NCBI GenBank assembly: GCA_964368605.1
Contig: CAYJBP010000035.1
Location: forward strand, 1-20,483
DNA: 20,483 bases
Origin: CAYJBP01 sp964368605
GTDB lineage: Bacteria > Bacillota > Dehalobacteriia > UBA4068
Direction of reading: 5' to 3'
The position numbers and the translations under genes were made by a program. Numbering within the stretch: the stretch's first letter is position 1; each line of letters opens with the position of its first letter. Below are positions 14,984 through 20,483 of this stretch, piece after piece. Under the pieces are notes generated by a model that worked only from the letters and a program-made list of their open reading frames with translations, was not told the origin of the DNA and did not search any database.

Positions 14984-16001
14984 GCAAATTAAAATATCCT
15001 TTACTATTAAGATAATAATCTTGTTAGCTGCCCTTTTGCTTACCATTTTACTATCATTTACCTTAGGACGTTATAGTTTAAGCGCCGGCGAATCTTTGCG
15101 TATTTTATTTTCTAAGCTCTTACCCCTTGAGCAAACCTGGAGCGATACCCAATACTCGGTAGTTTGGGATGTGCGTTTTCCGCGAATTATTGTAGCAGTA
15201 ATGGTAGGCGCAGGCTTGGCGGTTGCCGGCAGTTGTTTTCAGGGTGTATTTAAAAATCATTTGGTTAGCCCCGATATTTTAGGGGTATCGGCTGCAGCCG
15301 GTTTTGGGGCGGCCTTGGGCATTATCCTTAGCGATACTTCATCCTATGCCTTAGTAAGCCTGCTGGCCTTTGCCTTTAGTTTTCTAGGCGTTTTTGCCAC
15401 TTATTTGCTGGCCAAGACCAAAGGCGGCAATTCGCCTGTGATGCTGGTTTTAAGCGGAATTGTAATTACATCCTTGGCTAATGCCGGTATTTCTATCATG
15501 AAATATTTAGCCGATCCGCTCGATCAATTACCGGCTATTACTTTTTGGTTGATGGGCAGTTTATCGTCTATGCGCTGGGCAAATGCCTATTTTAGCACCC
15601 CGATTATTTTAGTTTGCACCTTAATCTTAATCTTTTTAGGCTGGAAAATAAACCTATTAACCATGGGCGATGCCGAGGCTAAAAGCCTGGGCGTAAATGT
15701 AAGCAGCCTGCGTCGCCTAATCATTATTATGGCCACTATTATTAGCGCTACCTGCGTTAGCATGTGCGGCACTATAGGCTGGGTGGGCTTGGTTATCCCC
15801 CATATCAGCCGCTTTATATCAGGGCCTGATCATCGTAAATTAATCCCTGTTTCTTTTTTAAGCGGCGCAATATTTTTATTGATTGTCGATAATATCACCC
15901 GCTCTATATCGGAATCGGCCATCCCCTTAAGCATTATCACCGCTTTGGTCGGTGCGCCCTTTTTTGCCTTTTTAATAAAGTTAAAAGGAGGGCAACAATA
16001 A
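14976..16001 (+). CDS. FecCD-family ABC importer permease
   Basis: This 341-residue polytopic membrane protein is of the BtuC/FecCD type, used by importers of iron chelates, cobalamin, haem and, in the MolB group, molybdate. Family signatures are VRFPRIIVAVMVGAGLAVAG followed by QGVFKNHLVSPDILGVSAAAGFG near residue 80-110. Later come GDAEAKSLGVNV and CGTIGWVGLVIPHISRF, the cytoplasmic loop that contacts the ATPase. About nine or ten membrane segments can be counted. It begins at an ATG inside the end of the methyltransferase gene, so it is translationally coupled. Its stop shares one base with the ATPase start. Confidence 0.93.
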   Translation: MFKQIKISFTIKIIILLAALLLTILLSFTLGRYSLSAGESLRILFSKLLPLEQTWSDTQYSVVWDVRFPRIIVAVMVGAGLAVAGSCFQGVFKNHLVSPDILGVSAAAGFGAALGIILSDTSSYALVSLLAFAFSFLGVFATYLLAKTKGGNSPVMLVLSGIVITSLANAGISIMKYLADPLDQLPAITFWLMGSLSSMRWANAYFSTPIILVCTLILIFLGWKINLLTMGDAEAKSLGVNVSSLRRLIIIMATIISATCVSMCGTIGWVGLVIPHISRFISGPDHRKLIPVSFLSGAIFLLIVDNITRSISESAIPLSIITALVGAPFFAFLIKLKGGQQ

Positions 16002-16798
16002 TGGCTAAGGCTTTGGAAATTAATAATTTAAGCTTTGCCTATCAAAAGCAAAGCCCTGTTTTGGAGAATATTAATTTAGATGTAGAGCAAGGTAAGGTTT
16101 TATGTATTTTGGGTTCTAATGGATGCGGCAAATCAACTTTGCTTAATGCCATTTTAGGTAATAATTTAGCAAGTAGCGGCGAGGTAAAAATCTTTGGCCA
16201 GGATATCAAAGCGATGTCGCCTTTAGATTTAGCCCAAAAGGTGGCTATGGTTTTTCAGGAGCATTTGCCGCCTTTTCCTTATTCGGTTTTTGATGTAGTT
16301 AAGATGGGCAGAGCGCCGTATTTGCAGGCCTTTGGTATTTTAAGCAAAAAAGATCGTCAAATTGCCTACGATGCTTTGGCTGCAGTTGGTTTTGAGCATT
16401 TATTAGATAAACCGTATACCAATATTAGCGGAGGTGAACGACAATTAGTACTTATTGCCAGGGCGCTTTGCCAGCAAACCGATTTAATTTTGATGGACGA
16501 GCCTACCTCGCATCTGGACTTTAAGAATCAGGCTTTAATCATGAAAATAGCCTATAAATTGGCTAAAGAAAAAAATATCACTATTGTGATGACCACCCAT
16601 ATTCCCCATCATGTTTGGCTATATCCGGCTAAGGTGGCCTTAATCAAAGACGGCAAAATCCTAGCCAGTGGCGAAAGTATGGAGATTATGACCGAACAAA
16701 ATCTGCAAAAAATTTATAATATGCAGGTAAAAGTATTAAAAAACTATGATCCGGATTTAAACAAGGAATTTATAACCTGTATACCGGTTCTAAATTAA
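16001..16798 (+). CDS. ABC importer ATP-binding protein (FecE type)
   Basis: This is the 265-residue ATPase of the importer. Walker A is GSNGCGKST (38-46), the Q-loop is VFQEH (Gln86), the signature is SGGERQ (143-148), Walker B is LILMDEPTSHLD (162-173) and the switch His is His200 in MTTHIPHH. The segment FPYSVFDVVKMGRAPYL after the Q-loop is typical of iron-siderophore/cobalamin/molybdate-type (COG1120) ATPases. AAAGGAGG lies eight bases before the ATG. It is followed 12 nt later by the binding protein gene. Confidence 0.95.
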   Translation: MAKALEINNLSFAYQKQSPVLENINLDVEQGKVLCILGSNGCGKSTLLNAILGNNLASSGEVKIFGQDIKAMSPLDLAQKVAMVFQEHLPPFPYSVFDVVKMGRAPYLQAFGILSKKDRQIAYDALAAVGFEHLLDKPYTNISGGERQLVLIARALCQQTDLILMDEPTSHLDFKNQALIMKIAYKLAKEKNITIVMTTHIPHHVWLYPAKVALIKDGKILASGESMEIMTEQNLQKIYNMQVKVLKNYDPDLNKEFITCIPVLN

Positions 16799-16810
16799 AG
16801 GAGAACAAGA

Positions 16811-17971
16811 ATGAAAAAGCTATTACTATTGATGATGTTGGCATTTAGCCTAACCTTTAGCGCCTGTGGTGCCGAAGAAGCAGCCGAAGCCCCTGCCGAG
16901 GAAGCCGTTGAGGAAGCAACCGAAGAAGAAAGCTCGGAGCCTGCTACCGAAGAAGATAGCGAAGAAGCTGCCGCTACCCGCACCGTAACCGATGATTTGG
17001 GCGAATTAACCGTACCCCAAGAATCTTTTAGAATTGCCGCCTCGGCACCTGCCCATTGGAGCAGCGTAATGTTGGTAGGCGCTACTGAAAAATTAGTGGC
17101 TATCGATGAATGGGGCACCCCTTGGTTAGAAGAAAAAGTGCCTTACTTTGCCGAATTGCCGGTAGTATTTTCGGCCAATGAGGTAAATACCGAATCCTTA
17201 TTAGCTGTAGAACCGGATTTAGTGCTATATGCTACCCGTTATGGCGAAAATTTCCGACTACAATTAGAAGATTTAGGTATCGCTTATGTTTCCGGCCGCT
17301 GGGCTGGTGATACTAATTTAGAGCAAATCAAAAACTATCAATTATTTATCGGCGAGGCTATTGGTGGTGTATCTAATGATATCGCCATTGCCTATGGTAC
17401 TGATTTTGATGCCATGTTTGCTGATATCAGCGCTCGTACCGCCGATATTGCCGAAGCCGATCGTCCGCGCACCTTACATGTGGCCGATATTGATCCTTTA
17501 ACCATCATTGTCGGCGAAAGCGCCAGCGATGAATGGATAACCTTAGCCGGTGGCATTAATGTGGCCAATAGCGCCGAAGGCACACCGGGCGCCAATTCGC
17601 GCTCGGTAGAAACTACTATCGAGCAGGTATTAGAATGGAATCCGCAAGTAATTATTTGCGATACCGATTATAATGATGTAGCCAATACCATTAAAAATGA
17701 TCCGCTTTGGGCCAGCATCGAGGCCGTTGCCAATGATGATATTTATATTATGCCTAAGGGCTTGATGTCTTGGGGTTATTATGGTCCTGAGGAATATTTG
17801 ATGATGCCTTTTGCCGCCAAAGCCATTAGTGGCGAATTATTTGCCGATTATGATATCGAAGCTTTAACCACCGATTTTTATCAAAACTACTATAATATCG
17901 AGCTTAATGCCGATGATTTAACCTATATCTTTGGTGTTGACGGTGTTGTTAATGATATTTTTAATAAATAG
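16811..17971 (+). CDS. Lipoprotein substrate-binding protein of the ABC importer
   Basis: A 386-residue lipoprotein. The lipobox LTFSAC places the lipidated residue at Cys19. Residues about 20-58 are a low-complexity Ala/Glu linker (repeated EEA/AEE) that should tether the protein to the membrane. From TVTDDLGELTVPQ onward is a class III (TroA/FhuD/BtuF-like) binding fold. LVAIDEWGTPWL and EPDLVLYATRYGENF lie in the N-lobe, and WNPQVIICDTDYND plus IYIMPKGLMSWGYYGPEEYLM in the C-lobe. The ligand cannot be assigned; location opposite the Moco operon makes molybdate/tungstate or a metal chelate plausible. AGGAG precedes the ATG. A strong terminator ends the operon 14 nt after the stop. Confidence 0.92.
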   Translation: MKKLLLLMMLAFSLTFSACGAEEAAEAPAEEAVEEATEEESSEPATEEDSEEAAATRTVTDDLGELTVPQESFRIAASAPAHWSSVMLVGATEKLVAIDEWGTPWLEEKVPYFAELPVVFSANEVNTESLLAVEPDLVLYATRYGENFRLQLEDLGIAYVSGRWAGDTNLEQIKNYQLFIGEAIGGVSNDIAIAYGTDFDAMFADISARTADIAEADRPRTLHVADIDPLTIIVGESASDEWITLAGGINVANSAEGTPGANSRSVETTIEQVLEWNPQVIICDTDYNDVANTIKNDPLWASIEAVANDDIYIMPKGLMSWGYYGPEEYLMMPFAAKAISGELFADYDIEALTTDFYQNYYNIELNADDLTYIFGVDGVVNDIFNK

Positions 17972-17984
17972 TTATCTGTAATTT

Positions 17985-18023
17985 AAAGCCACCTTTGCCG
18001 TTTTTTGGCAAGGGTGGCTTTTT
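17985..18023 (+). terminator. Terminator of the importer operon
   Basis: A 15-bp stem pairs AAAGCCACCTTTGCC (17985-17999) with 18007-18021, with one U-G pair and a 7-nt loop. It is followed by a T-rich tail and lies 14 nt after the binding-protein stop codon. Confidence 0.92.
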
Positions 18024-18027
18024 ATTT

Positions 18028-18080
18028 GGAGGCGCTGCCCCGCCAAACCCAGGCTATTTCTAGTAAAAAATCTAGTAAAA
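18028..18080 (+). repeat. Decayed palindromic repeat plus short direct repeat
   Basis: The start (GGAGGCGCTGCCCCGCC) resembles the GGGGGC-GCT-GCCCCC palindrome seen at 19585-19599 but no longer pairs fully. A 10-nt direct repeat TCTAGTAAAA follows at 18059-18068 and 18071-18080. I read it as a degenerate member of the intergenic repeat family. Confidence 0.4.
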
Positions 18081-18093
18081 CTATAGAGTTTCC

Positions 18094-18122
18094 TTTACAA
18101 AATGTCTGTTTTATGTTACAAT
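18094..18122 (+). promoter_or_regulatory. Promoter of the NSS symporter gene
   Basis: TTTACA (18094-18099) and TACAAT (18117-18122) are separated by 17 nt, both one mismatch from consensus. The start of transcription would be about 30 nt before the symporter ATG. Confidence 0.7.
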
Positions 18123-18159
18123 ACAAAGGACTATATTTTTTTATGAGGGAGGTTTTTTT

Positions 18160-19533
18160 ATGAAGGATCGTGGTTCTTTTGCCAGTAATATTGGTTTTAT
18201 TCTGGCAGCGGCAGGTTCGGCTATTGGTTTAGGGAATATTTGGAAATTCCCCGGCCGCGTGGGCGAAAACGGTGGCGGTACATTTATTTTGGTTTATATT
18301 GCTATTGTAATTTTTATTGGTGTATCGATTATGCTGGCCGAAATCGCAGTTGGCCGCCATGGCCAAAAAAATACGGTAGGCTCTTTTAGGGCTATTAACC
18401 CTAAGTTTGCCTTTATCGGTAAATTTGGTGTTGTTACCGCTTTTATTATTCTATCCTATTATGGGGTAGTGGGCGGCTGGGTTATTAAATATATTACTAC
18501 CTATATAAGCGGTGCTAATTTTGGTGGTGATACCGAAACTTATTTTATAGGTTTTATTACCCAATCAATTCAGCCGATAATCTGGCAAATTATCTTTATG
18601 ATTTTAACGGCGGCAGTTGTTATTAAAGGGGTATCGGCCGGTATTGAAAGGGTAAGCAAGGTTTTGATGCCTTTGCTATTTATAATCCTAATCATTATTA
18701 CGGTAAGAGCGGTTACTTTACCGGGGGCAGAGCAGGGCATCGACTTTATCTTTTCCTTTGATCCTGCCTATCTTAATACCAATACCTTAATTGCAGCCTT
18801 AGGCCAGGCCTTTTTCTCATTATCTTTGGGCATGTCGATTATGGTAACTTATGGCTCTTATGTATCCAAAAAGGATTCATTACCGGGTAGCGTTGGCTTA
18901 ATTAGCTTACTCGACACCGCTATTGCTCTATTAGCCGGTGTAGCTATTATTTGTGCCGTATATGCAACTAATCCCGATTTAATCGGGGCGGCAGGCGGCG
19001 GTTTTGCCTTTATATCCTTGCCTAATGTATTTGCGGCCATGCCTTTTGGCGCTTTCTTCGGCTTATTATTCTTCCTATTACTATTCTTTGCAGCCTTTAC
19101 CTCGGCCATGTCGATTTTAGAGGGGGTTGTGGCTTATGTAACCGAAGAATTCCATTTATCCCGTACTAAAGGTACAATTATTGTGGCAATTTTAACCACT
19201 ATTTGCGGTACGGGCTATTCCTTATCTCAAGGAGCAGTACCGGGTCTTAAATTACCGTGGTTTGATTTTGCCAATGGCTTACAAATGTTGCCGATGGGCA
19301 CTGTGATGGAATTTTTAACCGACAATTTACTTATCCCCACCACCGCCCTTTTAGCCTGTATTTTTGTGGGCTGGGTTTGGAAGCCGCAAAATGCTTTAAT
19401 CGAAATTAAAGAAGGTAGCAAAAATGGATTTAGGTTTGCCTCTATTTGGGTATTTTTTATCAAGTATATTTGCCCATTAGCGGTAGCAGGCATTTTAATT
19501 GCAGCCTTAGTATTTGGTCGTTCGGTTAGCTAA
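18160..19533 (+). CDS. Sodium-dependent transporter, NSS/SNF family
   Basis: This 457-residue, largely hydrophobic protein belongs to the neurotransmitter:sodium symporter family (LeuT/MhsT-like), which couples amino acid or related solute uptake to sodium. TM1 shows the signature AAAGSAIGLGNIWKFPGRVGENGGG broken here as AAAGSAIGLGNIWKFP then GENGGGTFILVY, containing the unwound ligand/sodium site. ALGQAFFSLSLGMSIMVTYGSY is the family's TM6 region, and FAAFTSAMSILEGVVAY the TM8 region. About eleven membrane segments fit the short bacterial members. GAGGGAGG lies seven bases before the ATG. It is a single-gene unit with its own promoter and terminator; substrate unknown, most likely an amino acid. 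Confidence 0.92.
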   Translation: MKDRGSFASNIGFILAAAGSAIGLGNIWKFPGRVGENGGGTFILVYIAIVIFIGVSIMLAEIAVGRHGQKNTVGSFRAINPKFAFIGKFGVVTAFIILSYYGVVGGWVIKYITTYISGANFGGDTETYFIGFITQSIQPIIWQIIFMILTAAVVIKGVSAGIERVSKVLMPLLFIILIIITVRAVTLPGAEQGIDFIFSFDPAYLNTNTLIAALGQAFFSLSLGMSIMVTYGSYVSKKDSLPGSVGLISLLDTAIALLAGVAIICAVYATNPDLIGAAGGGFAFISLPNVFAAMPFGAFFGLLFFLLLFFAAFTSAMSILEGVVAYVTEEFHLSRTKGTIIVAILTTICGTGYSLSQGAVPGLKLPWFDFANGLQMLPMGTVMEFLTDNLLIPTTALLACIFVGWVWKPQNALIEIKEGSKNGFRFASIWVFFIKYICPLAVAGILIAALVFGRSVS

Positions 19534-19538
19534 TAATT

Positions 19539-19572
19539 AAAGGGGATGCCGTATTGGCATTCCCTTTCTTTT
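19539..19572 (+). terminator. Terminator of the NSS gene
   Basis: A 12-bp stem, AAAGGGGATGCC (19539-19550) with GGCATTCCCTTT (19556-19567), has one G-U pair and a 5-nt loop. It is followed by CTTTT, immediately after the symporter stop. Confidence 0.9.
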
Positions 19573-19584
19573 ATTTAAGACCTT

Positions 19585-19731
19585 GGGGGCGCTGCCCCCT
19601 GAGCTAGTGCCAAAATCTTTGATTTTGAGTACTAGCTACGTGCATTAGCTGTGGGTTAGCTCTAGCTAAACCCAGCTAGGCCAATACCCCTGCAATTTTT
19701 TGAAAAAAATTGACTAAAACTTTTTACTAAG
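19585..19731 (+). repeat. Composite repeat: copy 2 of the palindromic unit with insert
   Basis: The outer parts, GGGGGC-GCT-GCCCCC (19585-19599) and the CAATTTTTT/AAAAAATTG unit (19692-19731), match the contiguous block at 281-346. In this copy about 87 nt separate them. The first part of that extra segment (19600-19654) is the element also seen inverted at 2660-2713. The rest contains another hairpin, GGGTTAGCT/AGCTAAACCC (one bulge), near 19653-19673. It lies between the NSS terminator and the DUF1893 gene and ends 10 nt before that gene's start. Confidence 0.75.
19600..19654 (+). repeat. Interspersed palindromic element, copy B
   Basis: These 55 nt match the minus strand of 2660-2713. The 18-nt core AAAATCTTTGATTTTGAG and the segment CTACGTGCAT (with one preceding TAG) are identical. 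Flanking AGCTAG and CTAGCT arms make an extended hairpin. The two copies are about 17 kb apart and in opposite orientation. Confidence 0.8.
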
Positions 19732-19741
19732 AGGATTTATT

Positions 19742-20173
19742 ATGCATATTAATCAACAACTACAGCAATTAATTGATGCTGGCCAAGCCAGTTTTTTGAT
19801 TATTAAGGATGATATTTTAGTTTATCAAGATTTGGGGATTGGCGTTAAACCTATTATCAAGGTTATTAATTCTAATCCCGATTTGATTACAGATGCCATT
19901 ATAATTGATAAGGTTATTGGCAAGGCGGCAGCCATGCTGCTGATTAAGTTTAAAGCCCAAGCCGTACATGGCCTATTAATGAGCGAAACCGCCTTAAAAC
20001 TGCTGGATAGGCATGGTCTTAAATATCAATATGATAATTTAGTTCCCTATATAGCCAATCGCAATAATGATGGCCTTTGCCCTTTAGAAGATAGTGTAAA
20101 AGATACCGATGATTTAGATCAAGGATATAGCAATATCCTTGCCAGAATTTCCGAATTGATGAAAGCAAAATAA
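19742..20173 (+). CDS. DUF1893 family protein
   Basis: This is a 143-residue cytosolic protein of the DUF1893 family, a cytidine-deaminase-like fold of unknown function. Recognisable segments are IDKVIGKAAAMLLIKF (about residues 55-70), LLMSETALKLLDRHGLKY (about 78-95) and VPYIANRNNDGLCPLEDSV (about 101-119), with Cys near the C-terminal third. AGAGGA lies six bases before the ATG. The gene stands alone between a repeat and a bidirectional palindromic terminator that begins in its stop codon. The deaminase relationship is family knowledge; whether it is enzymatically active is unknown. Confidence 0.85.
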   Translation: MHINQQLQQLIDAGQASFLIIKDDILVYQDLGIGVKPIIKVINSNPDLITDAIIIDKVIGKAAAMLLIKFKAQAVHGLLMSETALKLLDRHGLKYQYDNLVPYIANRNNDGLCPLEDSVKDTDDLDQGYSNILARISELMKAK

Positions 20174-20206
20174 AAAGGGGTCTGTCGCATGCGACAGACC
20201 CCTTTT
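20173..20206. terminator. Perfect 34-nt palindrome, bidirectional terminator
   Basis: The 34 bases are a perfect palindrome with arms AAAAGGGGTCTGTCGCA and its complement, starting in the DUF1893 stop codon. Flanking A and T tracts give a terminator on both strands. It lies between DUF1893 and the convergent Tyr-rich gene. The CTGTCGCA core is shared with the hairpin behind hpt at 347-372. Confidence 0.9.
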
Positions 20207-20226
20207 ACTATCAAAAGATCTAAAAC

Positions 20227-20483
20227 TTAATAACCGGCATCACTATCATCAGGATTAATATCAGTATTTAACTGGAAATACATCTCGGTAAAATAATCAA
20301 AGCCGCCATAACTTTCGATTTCCTCGGTATTAAAGTGACCATAACCATAGCCCTCTAAGTAACCATAGTATGGATAGGCAGCTAAATAGTCTGCCATATC
20401 ATAACCATAGTAATCACCATAATAATCTCCATAATAATAATCATCATAGTAACTATAGTAGTAGTCAGAATAAATATTAATGT
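20227..20483 (-). CDS. Tyrosine-rich protein, C-terminal part (5' end outside window)
   Basis: An open frame runs leftward from the window edge to a TAA at 20227-20229, giving 84 C-terminal residues; the start lies beyond the window. The visible part is highly biased: 25 of 84 residues are Tyr, and most of the rest are Asp, Gly and Glu. Repeats such as YYYGDYYGDYYGYD come first, then LEGYGYGHFNTEE and a less repetitive end NTDINPDDSDAGY. There are no Lys, Arg or Cys residues in this part, so it is strongly acidic. I do not recognise the family. Such tails occur in surface, coat or adhesive proteins and in disordered RNA-associated proteins, but no function can be assigned. It converges on DUF1893 across the palindromic terminator. 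Confidence 0.65.
   Translation of the reverse strand, partial: INIYSDYYYSYYDDYYYGDYYGDYYGYDMADYLAAYPYYGYLEGYGYGHFNTEEIESYGGFDYFTEMYFQLNTDINPDDSDAGY

Noticed and set aside
18094..19533. NSS symporter as part of the methyltransferase-ABC operon
   Set aside because: A strong terminator (17985-18023) and a separate promoter (18094-18122) make it an independent unit.

Overview
The window reads as an AT-rich anaerobic Firmicute (Bacillota) chromosome, of Clostridia or Negativicutes type. The reasons are strong GGAGG ribosome binding sites, several TTG/GTG starts, a ruv-queA-tgt neighbourhood with a SpoIID/LytB protein and DUF2905, the oxygen-sensitive QueH in place of QueG, and fused molybdenum-cofactor enzymes (MoaC-MOSC, MoeA-PBP). 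No phage, IS transposase, tRNA, rRNA or CRISPR array is visible. The genus cannot be fixed from this sequence alone.

Layout. Positions 1-378 have no gene and hold palindromic repeats. Positions 379-8212 (minus strand, transcribed right to left) carry ruvC-ruvA-ruvB-queH-DUF2905-spoIID-queA, then after a 312-nt gap tgt, a nitroreductase and an orphan Hpt protein. Positions 8278-13726 (minus strand) are a compact molybdopterin operon in the order mogA/moaB, moeA, moeA-PBP fusion, moaA, moaC-MOSC fusion. From 13727 the window switches strand across a 369-nt divergent region. This region carries a consensus promoter and a long structured leader ending in an intrinsic terminator, which looks like a riboswitch. 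Behind it (14096-17971, plus strand) is a methyltransferase plus FecCD-type ABC importer operon (permease, ATPase, lipoprotein binding protein). Then follow a sodium:neurotransmitter-type symporter (18160-19533), a DUF1893 protein (19742-20173) and, on the minus strand at the right edge, the C-terminal part of a very tyrosine-rich protein.

How it fits together. The left operon joins Holliday-junction processing (RuvABC) to the late steps of queuosine tRNA modification (Tgt, QueA, QueH) and a secreted cell-wall protein. The middle operon makes molybdopterin and inserts the metal. The divergent importer is a reasonable candidate for molybdate/tungstate (or another metal/cofactor) uptake because it faces the Moco operon, but its substrate is not proven by sequence.

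Most interesting items: the apparent metabolite-sensing leader at 13938-14081, in which a core segment can pair with the terminator's 5' arm; a family of interspersed palindromic repeats, with one copy apparently inserted into another; and the Tyr-rich partial protein at the right end.
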